From: Sphingomonas alba
Lineage (GTDB): Bacteria > Pseudomonadota > Alphaproteobacteria > Sphingomonadales > Sphingomonadaceae
Assembly (NCBI RefSeq): GCF_023516555.1
Contig: NZ_JAMGBD010000002.1
Coordinates: 372,001 to 436,000 of the forward strand
Direction: 5' to 3'
Length of the DNA: 64,000 nt
Shown here: in pieces, positions 33,039 through 44,675 of the stretch
Layout: the number at the start of each line of letters is the position of its first letter
Position numbering within the stretch: position 1 is the stretch's first letter
Position numbers and translations under genes: made by a program
Notes under the pieces: generated by a model
What the model was told of the DNA's origin: nothing
Seen by the model: the letters and a program-made list of their open reading frames with translations, nothing else
The model's database searches: none

Positions 33039-34308
33039 AATCGCACGCGACGTGAAGCTTCCAACCCAAATACGCGGCGACGAAGCACATCGCCGCGACC
33101 AGTAGCAACTGCCCAACCGGGCCAACGCCGAAGCTGCTCAGCCCGAACGCGACCGCCGAGCCGATCACCATGGCGCCGGAGTTGACGATGTTGTTCGCGG
33201 CGACCGTCCGCGCGGTCTGCGACTTGTCGACGGTGGTGGTCAGGAAGGCATAGAGCGGCACGACGAACATGCCGCCGAAGATGGCAACGCCGAGCAGCGC
33301 CGCGATCATGAAACCGGCGCTCGGGTGGAAGATGAAATTGCTGAGCGTCGTCAGCTCGACGCCATGGTCGCCCCAGTTCAGCGCGACGAGGTAGAGCAGC
33401 AGGACGAAGAGGGCCATCATCATCACCGAGGCGGGCGCGAAACGCGCCGACACCTGGCTCTTCAACAGGCGGTTGATGGCGACCGAGCCGATGGCGATAC
33501 CGATCGAGAAGATGGCGATGAACAGGCTAGCGACCTGCTCGTCGGCGCCGAGGACGTTCTTTACCAGCGGCGGGAAGATGATGATCAGCACCGCGCCGAT
33601 GGTCCAGAAGAAGCTGATGGCGAGGATCGCGAGGAACAGCCGCGGAATGTGCATCGTCTCGCTGACGAGATGGATGGAGGCGCGAATGATGTGCCAGTTG
33701 AACGGCACCCGTTCGGCGGCGGGAGGCGCCGGCGGCACCTGGCCGCCTGAAATGCGCCCGAGGACAGCGATCCCCAGCGTTGCGGCAACCGCCAGGCGAG
33801 CATCGTCGGCAAGCACGCCGGCGAGGATCGTGCCGAGCAGGATGGCGATATAGGTCCCGGCTTCGACGAGGCCGGTGCCCCCCAGCACCTCGTCCTTTTC
33901 CAGATGCTGCGGCAGGATCGCGTATTTGATCGGCCCGAAGAATGTCGAATGAATTCCCATGCCGAGCACGGCCGCGAGCATCAGCGGAATATTCTCGAGC
34001 AGCAGGCCGGCGCCGCCGACTGCCATGATCAGAATCTCCGCCGTCTTGATGATGCGGATCAGCCGGGCCTTGTCATGATCGTCGGCCAGCTGCCCCGCGA
34101 GGGCCGACAGCAGGAAGAACGGGAGGATGAAAAGTCCCTGGGCGATGGCGCTGAACTGCGCTTCGCGGGCGGCATCCGAATAGAGCTGGTAGGTGACGAA
34201 CAGGACGACGCCCTGCTTGAACAGGCTGTCGTTGAAGGCACCGAGGAATTGCGTCGAGAACAGCGGCACGAAACGCCGCGCGCGAAGCAGGTGGGTAACG
34301 TTCTGCAT
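33037..34308 (-). CDS. MFS transporter (LplT/Aas-type)
   Basis: A 423-residue permease with about 12 hydrophobic segments. The N-terminal pattern RRFVPLFSTQFLGAFNDSLF and later LADDHDKARLIR and HSTFFGPIKYAILPQ fit the LplT branch that moves lysophospholipids. No acyltransferase or acyl-ACP synthetase domain is fused or adjacent. The start at 34308 (MQNVTHLL) is preferred to a TTG 20 codons upstream. It is divergent from pgsA, which also works on phospholipids. Confidence 0.8.
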   Translation of the reverse strand: MQNVTHLLRARRFVPLFSTQFLGAFNDSLFKQGVVLFVTYQLYSDAAREAQFSAIAQGLFILPFFLLSALAGQLADDHDKARLIRIIKTAEILIMAVGGAGLLLENIPLMLAAVLGMGIHSTFFGPIKYAILPQHLEKDEVLGGTGLVEAGTYIAILLGTILAGVLADDARLAVAATLGIAVLGRISGGQVPPAPPAAERVPFNWHIIRASIHLVSETMHIPRLFLAILAISFFWTIGAVLIIIFPPLVKNVLGADEQVASLFIAIFSIGIAIGSVAINRLLKSQVSARFAPASVMMMALFVLLLYLVALNWGDHGVELTTLSNFIFHPSAGFMIAALLGVAIFGGMFVVPLYAFLTTTVDKSQTARTVAANNIVNSGAMVIGSAVAFGLSSFGVGPVGQLLLVAAMCFVAAYLGWKLHVACD

Positions 34309-34389
34309 CAAGACGCAAGGCACTCCGCAGGGAGCGCTTCGAATAGCCAGCTTTGCGCCCGCGTCCAAACCCTATAACGGTCGTGTCCC

Positions 34390-34959
34390 ATGCTGACGCT
34401 GCCGAACCTGCTGACCCTGTCGCGGATCCTGGCCGTGCCGATCCTTGTCTTCCTGCTGTGGAAGCCGGCGCCCTATGATTACCTGATCACGTTCGTGCTC
34501 TACTGCATCGTCGGCATCACGGATTATTTCGACGGTTATCTGGCGCGCGCGCAGGGGCTGACATCGCGACTGGGACAATTCCTCGATCCCATCGCCGACA
34601 AGATCATGGTCGCGGCGGTGCTCGTCATGCTGATGGCCAGCCGCAAGGCCGACGGCGACGTGCCGATCATCGAGAATTGGGCCGTGATTCCGGCAATCGT
34701 CATCCTGCTGCGCGAAATCATTGTCTCCGGGCTGCGCGAGTTCCTGGCGCCGCTCAATGTCTCCGTGCCCGTCAGCAAGCTCGCCAAGTGGAAAACGACG
34801 TTTCAGCTGGTCGCGCTTGGCGCGCTGATCCTCAGCGGCGGCTTTCCCCACGAAGCGTGGATGCACCAGGTTGGGCTCGCCAGCCTCTGGGCGGCGGCGG
34901 CGCTCACCCTGATCACCGGCTACGACTATCTGCGTATTGGCCTCAAGCACATGGATTGA
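34390..34959 (+). CDS. pgsA: CDP-diacylglycerol--glycerol-3-phosphate 3-phosphatidyltransferase
   Basis: A 189-residue membrane enzyme that makes phosphatidylglycerol phosphate. The CDP-alcohol transferase motif is complete: D45, D48, G49, A52, R53, G62, D66 and D70 (DYFDGYLAR through FLDPIADK). Four or five hydrophobic segments are present. Length fits the family. Confidence 0.95.
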   Translation: MLTLPNLLTLSRILAVPILVFLLWKPAPYDYLITFVLYCIVGITDYFDGYLARAQGLTSRLGQFLDPIADKIMVAAVLVMLMASRKADGDVPIIENWAVIPAIVILLREIIVSGLREFLAPLNVSVPVSKLAKWKTTFQLVALGALILSGGFPHEAWMHQVGLASLWAAAALTLITGYDYLRIGLKHMD

Positions 34960-35014
34960 CGCCGCGCAGCCATGCCGGGGGCATGGCGAGCACCGGCAAC
35001 AACACGGAAGGCGA

Positions 35015-35135
35015 GGCCGTCACGGGATTAAATCCCGTGACGTCAGTCGGGCTTCGCCCGCTGGCCGGCTCTCGCCCTCTCTACGCGCTGCTCAGGCGGC
35101 GCTGTGCGCCGCCTTCGCTGCGCTCGGGGGCTCAA
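35015..35135. repeat. Two-hairpin intergenic repeat, copy 2
   Basis: CGTCACGGGA/TCCCGTGACG around TTAAA, then GTCAGTCGGGCTTCGCCCGC (second hairpin) and a CGCTGCGCTCGGGGGCTCAA-like tail. It has the same modular plan as copies at 32911 and 46025, and lies between pgsA and katG. Confidence 0.55.
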
Positions 35136-35142
35136 CCACTAA

Positions 35143-37404
<2,262 letters not shown>

Positions 37405-37414
37405 CCCGTTCACT

Positions 37415-37449
37415 GCTGGCCGCAGCCGCCCTCCCCAGCTGCGGCCAGC
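37415..37449. terminator. Terminator-like hairpin between katG and oxyR
   Basis: A perfect 12-bp stem GCTGGCCGCAGC/GCTGCGGCCAGC with an 11-base loop between the two convergent genes. The T-runs on both sides are weak. Confidence 0.65.
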
Positions 37450-37455
37450 ATGGTT

Positions 37456-38379
37456 TCAGGCGGCGAGCTTTGGAATGACGCTGCGGGCAATCTCGCGCAG
37501 GGTGCCGGCGAGGAGATTGAATTCTTCCTCGCGCGGGCTGGACCGGCGCCAGGCCAAGGCAATGCGCCGGTAATTATGCTTCGAGCGTAGCGGCCGGGCG
37601 ACGATGCCGGTCCCGTCGAGGATTCCGGATTCGATCGCCATGGCCGGGACGAAGGTCTGCCCAAGGCCGTTATCGACCATCTGCACCAATGTGTGCAGCG
37701 AGGTTCCCATCATCGTCGCTTCGGCACGCAGTTCCGGCCGGTTGCAGGCGGAGAGGGCATGATCTTTCAGGCAGTGGCCGTCCTCGAGGAGCAGCAACCG
37801 GCTCTCGTCGATCGTGCTCGGCTCGATTTCAGCGGCAAGCGGCGCTTCCCCCTTCGGGAAGGCGACATAAAGAGGGTCATCGAACAGGTTCGCGATCTCG
37901 ACGTCCCCGCAAGCGTAAGGCATCGCCAGCAGCACGCAGTCGAGCTGGCCCCGATGGAGGGCGTCGCAGGCCGAGGGGCTGGTCTCCTCGCGAAGGAAGA
38001 GCTTGAGACTCGGCCATTCCTGGCGGAGGAGCGGCAGCATCGCCGGCAGCAGGAACGGCGCGATGGTCGGAATGACGCCCATGCGCAACTCTCCGGTCAG
38101 CGGCTGGCCCTCGGCCCTGGCCAGATCGGCGAGCTCCTCGCCCTCGCGAAGCACGCGCTGGGCCTTGTCGGAGATCTTGATGCCGAGCGGCGTGAAACGG
38201 ACCACGCGCCGGGTGCGCTCGACAAGGGTGATGCCGAGCAGCGTTTCGAGCTCGCGAATGCCGGCGGATAGCGTCGACTGGGTGACGAAACAGGCCTCCG
38301 CAGCCTTGCCGAAATGACCGTGCTGCCGGAGCGCGACGAGATACTGCAGCTGCTTGATCGTCGGTAGGTGAACAGTCAT
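37456..38379 (-). CDS. oxyR: Hydrogen peroxide-responsive LysR regulator OxyR
   Basis: A 307-residue LysR-type protein. The N-terminal helix-turn-helix (KAAEACFVTQSTLSAGIREL) is followed by a substrate-like domain with the OxyR redox pair: C203 and C212 in GHCLKDHALSAC, the same nine-residue spacing as E. coli C199 and C208. Oxidation to a disulfide activates the family. The ATG at 38379 is preferred to a TTG seven codons before. It is divergent from ahpC and next to katG, both classic targets. Confidence 0.93.
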   Translation of the reverse strand: MTVHLPTIKQLQYLVALRQHGHFGKAAEACFVTQSTLSAGIRELETLLGITLVERTRRVVRFTPLGIKISDKAQRVLREGEELADLARAEGQPLTGELRMGVIPTIAPFLLPAMLPLLRQEWPSLKLFLREETSPSACDALHRGQLDCVLLAMPYACGDVEIANLFDDPLYVAFPKGEAPLAAEIEPSTIDESRLLLLEDGHCLKDHALSACNRPELRAEATMMGTSLHTLVQMVDNGLGQTFVPAMAIESGILDGTGIVARPLRSKHNYRRIALAWRRSSPREEEFNLLAGTLREIARSVIPKLAA

Positions 38380-38406
38380 TGGCAAATCCGATGAGTTCAA
38401 TCGAGA

Positions 38407-38425
38407 TAATCGACTTGAACGATTA
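38407..38425. promoter_or_regulatory. Candidate OxyR/LysR box between oxyR and ahpC
   Basis: TAATCG-N7-CGATTA is a perfect inverted repeat 28 bases from the oxyR start and 66 bases from ahpC. The spacing (T-N11-A core, ATCG-N7-CGAT) agrees with LysR-type sites and with the ATAG-N7-CTAT spacing of OxyR. Binding is inferred. Half-site-like TAATCG sequences also occur near 35139 and 35172 upstream of katG. Confidence 0.5.
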
Positions 38426-38490
38426 ACGCCAGCTTCCTACATGCTGCACCGCACACGAAATTCTTCGCATTCGCACAAACAGGAGATTCA

Positions 38491-39033
38491 ATGCTTACCG
38501 TTGGTGACAAGCTTCCCGCGTTCAAGGTTCCGGTCCAGCAGGGTACGTCCGCGCTTCCCGCCGGCGAAATGCTCGACCTCGGCGAGACCAACGGCAAGTG
38601 GAAGGTGCTCTTCTATTGGCCGAAGGATTTCACCTTCGTCTGCCCGACCGAGATCGTCGGTTATGGCGACCTCAAGGGCGACTTTGAAGACCGCGACGCA
38701 GTGCTGATCGGCGCGTCCACCGACACTGCCCATGTCCACTTCGCCTGGCGCAAGTCGGACGAGCAGCTGGCCGCCGCTGACTTCCCGTGGATCGCCGACA
38801 ACAAGAAGGAACTGGCGGAAGCGCTGGGTATCCTCTCGGCCGATGAAGGGGTCGCTTTCCGCGCCACCTTCATCATCGATCCGGACAACATCATCCAGCA
38901 CGTCACGGTCAACGGCCTGAACGTCGGCCGCAATCCGGCCGAGACGCTGCGCGTGCTCGACGCGCTGCAGACCGACGAGCTTTGCCCCTGCAACTGGAGC
39001 GAGGGCGATGAGGTGCTGAGGCCGGCCGCCTAA
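38491..39033 (+). CDS. ahpC: Peroxiredoxin AhpC
   Basis: A 180-residue peroxiredoxin. Peroxidatic Cys is C51 in FTFVCPTEI. The C-terminus carries C165 and C167 in ELCPCNW, the three-Cys arrangement known from mycobacterial AhpC, which is reduced by AhpD rather than AhpF. ahpD follows 108 bases later. A CACAAACAGGAGATTC-type ribosome-binding site precedes the ATG. It probably responds to OxyR. Confidence 0.95.
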   Translation: MLTVGDKLPAFKVPVQQGTSALPAGEMLDLGETNGKWKVLFYWPKDFTFVCPTEIVGYGDLKGDFEDRDAVLIGASTDTAHVHFAWRKSDEQLAAADFPWIADNKKELAEALGILSADEGVAFRATFIIDPDNIIQHVTVNGLNVGRNPAETLRVLDALQTDELCPCNWSEGDEVLRPAA

Positions 39034-39079
39034 CGGCTTAGAAACAGATCCTGCTGCGGCCCCTTTGGAAGCAGCAGTG

Positions 39080-39117
39080 GACGGCGGAGCCCCTCCCCCC
39101 TCTCGGGCTCCGCCGTC
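39080..39117 (+). terminator. Strong hairpin between ahpC and ahpD
   Basis: A 13-bp stem GACGGCGGAGCCC/GGGCTCCGCCGTC with a 12-base loop. It lacks a T-run (ATTCCTT follows), so it may be a partial terminator or an mRNA stabiliser that gives more AhpC than AhpD. Confidence 0.55.
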
Positions 39118-39141
39118 ATTCCTTCCCGACAGGACAATGCC

Positions 39142-39663
39142 ATGAACTCGCTCAAGGAGTTCGGGGATACACTCCCCGACTATGCCAAGGACTTGCGCCT
39201 GAACCTCAGTTCGTTGCTGAGCGACCAGTTGCTCGGTGACCAGCGCAAGTACGGACTGATCCTGGCCTGTGCCCATGGCAGCGGCTACCGCCCATTGGTC
39301 GCAGCGGCCGAGGCCGAGTGCGCGCCGAAGCTATCTGCCGAAGCCGCCAATGCTGCCCGCGGCGCCGCGGCGGTAATGGCGATGAATAACGTCTATTATC
39401 GCTTCGTCCATTTGGCCTCGAACCCCGTCTATTCGACCCTCCCGGCGAAGCTGCGCATGAACCTCATCGGCAGCCACGGCATCGACAAGGCGGACTTCGA
39501 ACTGTTCAGTCTGGCGGTCAGCGCCATGAACGGCTGCGGCATGTGCATCGACAGCCACGAGAAGGTGCTCGGTCAGCACAATATCAAGGCGGAGACGATC
39601 CAGGCGGCCGCACGCATCGCCGCAGTGGTGAAGGCGGTCGCGACGGTACACGCGACGCTTTAG
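39142..39663 (+). CDS. ahpD: Alkyl hydroperoxidase AhpD
   Basis: A 173-residue protein of the AhpD family that reduces AhpC. The catalytic CxxC is C132-G-M-C135, with H139 and E120 nearby (ADFELF), the same set as in M. tuberculosis AhpD. Length fits. It acts in one pathway with AhpC upstream. Confidence 0.94.
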   Translation: MNSLKEFGDTLPDYAKDLRLNLSSLLSDQLLGDQRKYGLILACAHGSGYRPLVAAAEAECAPKLSAEAANAARGAAAVMAMNNVYYRFVHLASNPVYSTLPAKLRMNLIGSHGIDKADFELFSLAVSAMNGCGMCIDSHEKVLGQHNIKAETIQAAARIAAVVKAVATVHATL

Positions 39664-39670
39664 CTGCGGG

Positions 39671-40225
39671 CTACTTGCCGCCGTTGAGGCGCCTGCCGAC
39701 CTCCAGTTGGGCAAGGAAGTCGTGCATCATCGTCGACACCTTGTCTTCGGAGCCGAGCAGCACGGGCTGGCCCTGTCCGTACCAGCTCGCCCAGACTTCG
39801 CCATCCTCGAGGCTGAAGACCACGCCGCCCTCGCTTTCGTCCTCGCCCGGCCTGTGCAGCGCGTGGAAGAGCCCGCGGACAATCATCACAAGGCCGATCA
39901 TCGCTGCCGAGGCGGCAAGGAAAATCGCGGCGCTGGACTGGAAGCAGTCGGAGTGGAGCAACTTCCCGGGTGCGCCAATGAACGAAAGGCCGAGGATGGG
40001 CACTGACAAGAGCGCAATCAGGGCCGCCTGCCACCACCTGAGGAAGATTGCCGAAAGCAGGACGAACGGCAGATAGGGTGTGAATTCGCAACCGGTGACG
40101 ATGCCATCGACTGTCGCCCTCACCGCCGTCGCGGAGGTCAGGGCCGCGATCGCCGAGAGAGCCGCGAGCCGGCCCGTGAGCGGCGTCCGGACGACCCAGG
40201 TTTTCAGAGTGTCGACAGCAGCCAT
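39671..40225 (-). CDS. Membrane protein of unknown function (184 aa)
   Basis: A 184-residue protein with four hydrophobic segments in the first 120 residues (for example LSAIAALTSATAV, LPFVLLSAIFLRWW, AALIALLSVPILGLSF, MIGLVMIVRGLF) and a cytoplasmic C-terminus with a GEVWASWYGQGQPVLLG segment. GGGGAG lies six bases before the ATG at 40225. No family is recognised. It converges with ahpD. Confidence 0.7.
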   Translation of the reverse strand: MAAVDTLKTWVVRTPLTGRLAALSAIAALTSATAVRATVDGIVTGCEFTPYLPFVLLSAIFLRWWQAALIALLSVPILGLSFIGAPGKLLHSDCFQSSAAIFLAASAAMIGLVMIVRGLFHALHRPGEDESEGGVVFSLEDGEVWASWYGQGQPVLLGSEDKVSTMMHDFLAQLEVGRRLNGGK

Positions 40226-40305
40226 GAAGCACTCCCCGAGCCAGAGTGAATCGAAAATCAATACCGCCCGGATGACCACCCAAAAAGCGGGATATATTCC
40301 GATGC

Positions 40306-41121
40306 CTAGCTCAGGGCGCGATAGAGGCCGAAGGCGCTGCTGGCGGTGATCACCACGCCGACGAAGGTCAGCAGCAGGTCCGCATTGACGCGCTGGGCGA
40401 TCCGGGCGCCGAACGGCGCGGCGATGACGCCGCCGATGAGGAGGCCGACGGTGGCGGTTGTGAAGGCCTGCCAGCCCAAGGTGGCGATGAAGGTCGCCGA
40501 AATGGTGACGGTCAGGAAAAATTCGGCGGTGTTGACGGTGCCGATCGTCTTCCGGGGATTGCTGCCCTGAACGAGCAGGTTCGTCGTGACGATCGCCCCC
40601 CAGCCGCCACCGCCGGCCGCGTCCAGAAAGCCACCGATGAGGCCGAGCGGCTCGACGATCCTGGGCCGCTTCTCGGTGTGTTTGTGCATGACGCCGCGAT
40701 AGAAGAGATAGAGGCCGGTCCCGGTCAGGTAGGTGAGGACCGCCGGCTTGGCGATGTCGGCCGGCGTTTCGGTGAGGACGTAGGCGCCAAGGACCCCGCC
40801 AATCACTCCCGGAATGACGATCCGCATGAAGAGGCGCCAGTCGACATTGCGATGCGCGACATGGCTGATCGCCGAAACGCCGGTCGTGAAGGTCTCGGCG
40901 GTATGGACGCTGGCCGAAGCGAACTTAGGCGGCACGCCCAGCGCGATCAGCAGGGTGCTGGAGATTTGCCCGTAAGCCATGCCGAGCGCGCCATCGATCA
41001 GCTGGGCGAAGAAGCCGACGAGGATGAGCGGAAGCAGCAGAGACGGATCACCGAGGATGTCCGGGCTGATAAAGGCCTCCTGCAACTGTTGCTCATTCGC
41101 GCCATTGCCGCGCCGTACCAT
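40306..41121 (-). CDS. TauE/SafE-family sulfite exporter-like permease
   Basis: A 271-residue permease (274 if the TTG at 41130 is used) with eight hydrophobic segments. The family pattern is clear: LVGFFAQLIDGALGMAYGQI at the start and GLIGGFLDAAGGGGWGAIVT in the middle. The family exports sulfite, sulfoacetate and related anions. The substrate here is unknown. The nearest sulfur gene is epsC, 1.3 kb away. Confidence 0.85.
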   Translation of the reverse strand: MVRRGNGANEQQLQEAFISPDILGDPSLLLPLILVGFFAQLIDGALGMAYGQISSTLLIALGVPPKFASASVHTAETFTTGVSAISHVAHRNVDWRLFMRIVIPGVIGGVLGAYVLTETPADIAKPAVLTYLTGTGLYLFYRGVMHKHTEKRPRIVEPLGLIGGFLDAAGGGGWGAIVTTNLLVQGSNPRKTIGTVNTAEFFLTVTISATFIATLGWQAFTTATVGLLIGGVIAAPFGARIAQRVNADLLLTFVGVVITASSAFGLYRALS

Positions 41122-41276
41122 CTCCCGCAAGCAGCTTTGACGCTAATTTGGGGCGGACCGTCCGGCTATCGCCCTACCCAGCGTCAATATTTTATAACGT
41201 TCGGCTCCGCGCTCTTTCGGAGATCTTAACCATTCCATCTTAGCCAATTCGCCATGCAGACCGCTTCGAGGACCCG

Positions 41277-42356
41277 TTGAGACAGGTCATTTCGGCATTC
41301 CGCAGAGGTGCGGCCGAGGACGGACCGATCGTTGCCGGGGTCGGCGTCTTATGGGCGGCCATGCTGGCGATTCTGGCCACCCGGGGCGTGAGTGGCTTTC
41401 GGCCATCCGGCTATCTGGGTAATCTGCTGCTGTACGTCCTGACCCTGGGCGTAATGTCGGTTTTCGTGCTTGGCAGCCTTCTTTTCCGTCATCGTCCGAA
41501 GAGTCCGATCAGGTTCCTGTGGAGCCAGGTAGCCAGCACCAGCTGGATGGCCAGAATTGCTCGCGGCTTTCCCATGCTGGTCGTCGTCGCCGTCCTGATT
41601 CCGGCGTTTTCGGCCATGAAAAGCTCGATACCGCTATTCAATACTTACAGTTGGGATCCGGTGTGGATCGCGGCGGATCGAGCGATCCACGGCACTGACG
41701 CATGGCGATTGCTCCAGCCCGTGGCCGGGTTCCCAATCGTCACATCGCTGCTTTCGGTCGCCTATCATGCCTGGCTGTTCATCGTGTACGCGGGTAGCGC
41801 CTACTTCTGCATCTTCCCCCGGGACCGAGAGCTGAGAGCCAGGTATCTGATCAGCTATTTCGCCTGCTGGACGATCATTGGCGTCGCCATGGCGATCATG
41901 TTCGCGTCAGTCGGACCTTGTTTCCTCGCGCCTCTCACGGGCGATCACCACTTCGATCCGCTGATGTCCTATCTCTACAGCGCCAATCAGCAGTATCCTG
42001 TATTCGTGCTGCCTGTTCAGGAACAACTCCTCGCCTGGCAGCAGCAAAACGACCATGGCTTGGCGACGGGCATCTCAGCCATGCCGTCGATGCACGTTTC
42101 GATGGCGATGCTGTTCGCTTTGTCGATCTCGAAGATTTCAAGGGCGGCCGGGGCGGCGGCTTGGCTTTTCGTCGCGACGATCATGATCGCTTCGGTGCAT
42201 CTCGCCTATCACTATGCGGTGGATGGCTATGTCGCGATTCTGATGACGCTGGCGATCTGGACGGTTGCGAAGCCACTGTCGAGGATGGTGGTCAATCGGC
42301 CTGCGGACACATTTCAGCAAGCGCAGGCTGGGCTGATCGGGACGGCCGCGACCTGA
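41277..42356 (+). CDS. PAP2-family membrane phosphatase/transferase
   Basis: A 359-residue membrane protein with about six hydrophobic segments. The phosphatase signature is split as [14 protein letters not shown] (near residue 270) and [15 protein letters not shown] (near residue 305), with both catalytic His. The wider sequence resembles the inositol-phosphorylceramide/inositol transferase-like branch rather than simple PAP2 phosphatases. Start is TTG. The substrate is unknown, probably a membrane lipid. Confidence 0.8.
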   Translation: MRQVISAFRRGAAEDGPIVAGVGVLWAAMLAILATRGVSGFRPSGYLGNLLLYVLTLGVMSVFVLGSLLFRHRPKSPIRFLWSQVASTSWMARIARGFPMLVVVAVLIPAFSAMKSSIPLFNTYSWDPVWIAADRAIHGTDAWRLLQPVAGFPIVTSLLSVAYHAWLFIVYAGSAYFCIFPRDRELRARYLISYFACWTIIGVAMAIMFASVGPCFLAPLTGDHHFDPLMSYLYSANQQYPVFVLPVQEQLLAWQQQNDHGLATGISAMPSMHVSMAMLFALSISKISRAAGAAAWLFVATIMIASVHLAYHYAVDGYVAILMTLAIWTVAKPLSRMVVNRPADTFQQAQAGLIGTAAT

Positions 42357-42432
42357 GAGGCCCAATTCAGCAAGACCGTCTGGCAATTGGCCCGTCCAAG
42401 ACATACATTGGGAGCCGAACAACAAAGGGTGG

Positions 42433-43125
42433 ATGCGCTTGTCCTTGGCGCTTGTCGATTATCTGGACTCGGTGAAATCTCGCGACCCGGCCGCGCGCTC
42501 GCGCTGGGAAGTGCTGCTCTATCCGGGTGTCCTGGCCCTCGGGCTCCATCGCATCGGCCACTGGCTCTACGGCGGCGAGCTGTATTTCCTGGCGCGGATG
42601 GTCAACCACATCGCCCGGTTCCTGACGGCCATCGACATCCATCCCGGCGCCAAGATCGGGCGGAATTTCTTCCTCGATCACGGCTTCTCCGTCATCGGCG
42701 AGACGGCCGAGATCGGCGACAACGTCACCATCTACCAGAATGTCACCCTGGGCGGCACGAACCCGTCGACGGGAATCGGCGGCAAGCGCCACCCGACGCT
42801 CAAGGACAATGTCGTCATCGGCTCCGGCGCGCAGATCCTGGGGCCCATCATCGTCGGCGAGGGCGCCAAGGTAGGCGCATGCTCGGTCGTCACCAAGGAC
42901 GTCACACCCGGTGCAACCATGGTCGGCATTCCGGCCCGACCGGTCCCGATCGACACCGTGCATTATAGCCCGGGCTTCGTCCCCTATGGGACGCCCTGCG
43001 GCGAGGACGTCGATCCCACGCGCGCCCGCATGTGTGAGCTTGAGGAAGAGATTGCCGAGCTTCGCAAGGAGATTGCGGCGCTCAAGGCCCGGCGGGCGCC
43101 CGCGCCCAAGGCGAAAAGCGCTTGA
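42433..43125 (+). CDS. epsC: Serine O-acetyltransferase (EpsC type)
   Basis: A 230-residue enzyme that makes O-acetylserine for cysteine synthesis. The left-handed beta-helix hexapeptides are clear ([21 protein letters not shown], through [17 protein letters not shown] to GIPARPV). The C-terminal 30 residues are a Glu/Lys/Ala coiled coil. The shorter N-terminus fits EpsC rather than CysE. The last bases overlap the start of the DUF2794 gene. Confidence 0.93.
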   Translation: MRLSLALVDYLDSVKSRDPAARSRWEVLLYPGVLALGLHRIGHWLYGGELYFLARMVNHIARFLTAIDIHPGAKIGRNFFLDHGFSVIGETAEIGDNVTIYQNVTLGGTNPSTGIGGKRHPTLKDNVVIGSGAQILGPIIVGEGAKVGACSVVTKDVTPGATMVGIPARPVPIDTVHYSPGFVPYGTPCGEDVDPTRARMCELEEEIAELRKEIAALKARRAPAPKAKSA

Positions 43126-43466
43126 GCGTCATTTCGCCGTTCCCTGGACCAAGGGACCGGCGGGCGTTGACTGCTTTCGACCACCGCGAGCTGCGACGCA
43201 TCCTCGACCTCTACGGGCGCATGGTCGCAGCCGGTCACTGGCGCGACTATGCCATGCAGTTCGACATCGGCGTCGCCAGCTTTGCCGCCTTCCGGCGATC
43301 CGCCGACCGTCCGGAAATCTGGATACAGAAACGCCCCGAGCTTCATGCGAAGCAGGGGGCGTTCTCTTTGGTGTCCGAACATGGCGCCGTGCTCAAACGG
43401 GGTCACGACCTTTCACTGGTCCTGGCCCCGCTCGAGCGCCGGCTTATGCGGCTGGTGCGGGACTAG
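43122..43466 (+). CDS. DUF2794 family protein
   Basis: A 114-residue soluble protein of the alphaproteobacterial DUF2794 family ([22 protein letters not shown], then [20 protein letters not shown]). The start is a TTG that overlaps the epsC stop (TTGA), so the two are coupled. Function is unknown. Its last 23 bases overlap the end of the convergent membrane-protein gene. Confidence 0.85.
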   Translation: MSVISPFPGPRDRRALTAFDHRELRRILDLYGRMVAAGHWRDYAMQFDIGVASFAAFRRSADRPEIWIQKRPELHAKQGAFSLVSEHGAVLKRGHDLSLVLAPLERRLMRLVRD

Positions 43467-44562
43467 CCACCGAGCTCACCGAGCGGTCCAGCAACGGCAG
43501 CTTCGACCGCAGGCTTGCCGGCAGCGGCCGCACGACCATCGCCCGGGCCTGGTGCCAGAAGGCCGACAGCATCAACAGCGCCGAGCCGATGACCAACGCC
43601 GTCAGCGCGACGTTGAGCTCGACCGCTCCGAACTGGTCGAACAGGGCCTTGAGCGCGAACAACACATAGGCGAGCGCCGAAACGAGCAATGCGCGGCGGT
43701 CGATGGCGAGCGCGGTGATGCCCATCACGATGTAGAGGGCGATCACGACCAGGCCCTCACCAATGGAGGCGCTGTTGTCGTTGAGGCCGAGCAGGCTGAA
43801 GATCGGATGGACGATCATCGGCGCCGCCAGCAGGTGCAGCCAGAAGGCGACGTCGCTGCGCCGCGTCACGCGGGCAGGATCCGACGAATCCCAGCGCATC
43901 GCGAACAGGAATACGCCGATGCCGAGCAGCAGCACAAAGCCGAGCAGGATGTTGCCGTTGAAGCCGTCGGCGTTGCCGAGGACCGCAATGATGAGGCCGA
44001 CGGCAATGGCCGACACGGCGGCCGCGCCGGCGGCAATCGTGATCGGGACATGGAAGCGGCGCCAATGGGCCCAGGCCGCCGCAGCCGCGATGGCACCGGA
44101 GACGGAGGCGATGATGCCACCGACGAGTGCTTCCCGATTGCCCTGCGGTTCGCCGACCGCGAGGACCAGGCTGAACCCTGCCGTGGCAAAGACGCCCATG
44201 ACGAAGGCCAGCAGCAAGAGGATGGAAGGCAACGCCATGCGGCGCTTGGCGGTGAAGAACAATGCTAGTCCCCAGGCGGTCGCAGCGACGAACAGCGGCG
44301 CCAAAGGCGAGGGTCCATCATGGTCGATGATCAGGCCAAGGGTCTGGCCGATCGACTGGCCGATGAAGCCAACCGCGAACAGCAGGATTGCTGCGGCGAT
44401 GGAGACGAAAATATCGTTGAAGCCGGTGATGAGGCGGAATTGTTCTTCGTCGACAGACGGGGTCGCCCGCTGGTTTTCGACGAATCCGCGAAGCGCGTTG
44501 GCCTGATCGACGCTGATCGCGCCCGCCGCCACTGCCTCGTCGAGGTCATTCTGGCTGTACAT
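43444..44562 (-). CDS. DUF2157/DUF4401-like membrane protein
   Basis: A 372-residue protein. A soluble N-terminal segment (SQNDLDEAVAAGAISVDQAN, residues 1-45) resembles DUF2157. About ten hydrophobic segments follow. The C-terminus is Ala/Ser/Pro-rich. No function is known for the family. It has its own promoter region, as the next upstream gene on this strand ends 114 bases away. Confidence 0.75.
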   Translation of the reverse strand: MYSQNDLDEAVAAGAISVDQANALRGFVENQRATPSVDEEQFRLITGFNDIFVSIAAAILLFAVGFIGQSIGQTLGLIIDHDGPSPLAPLFVAATAWGLALFFTAKRRMALPSILLLLAFVMGVFATAGFSLVLAVGEPQGNREALVGGIIASVSGAIAAAAAWAHWRRFHVPITIAAGAAAVSAIAVGLIIAVLGNADGFNGNILLGFVLLLGIGVFLFAMRWDSSDPARVTRRSDVAFWLHLLAAPMIVHPIFSLLGLNDNSASIGEGLVVIALYIVMGITALAIDRRALLVSALAYVLFALKALFDQFGAVELNVALTALVIGSALLMLSAFWHQARAMVVRPLPASLRSKLPLLDRSVSSVASPAPAA

Positions 44563-44675
44563 GTTGCATCCTCCCTGTGGCGACCAGCCTAGGGGAGGTG
44601 TATTATTATGTCAATACAGTGGTCGGTGGGATTGAGAGGTATTGGCGGGTTTGGGTGGGAACTGACACTTGCCGC

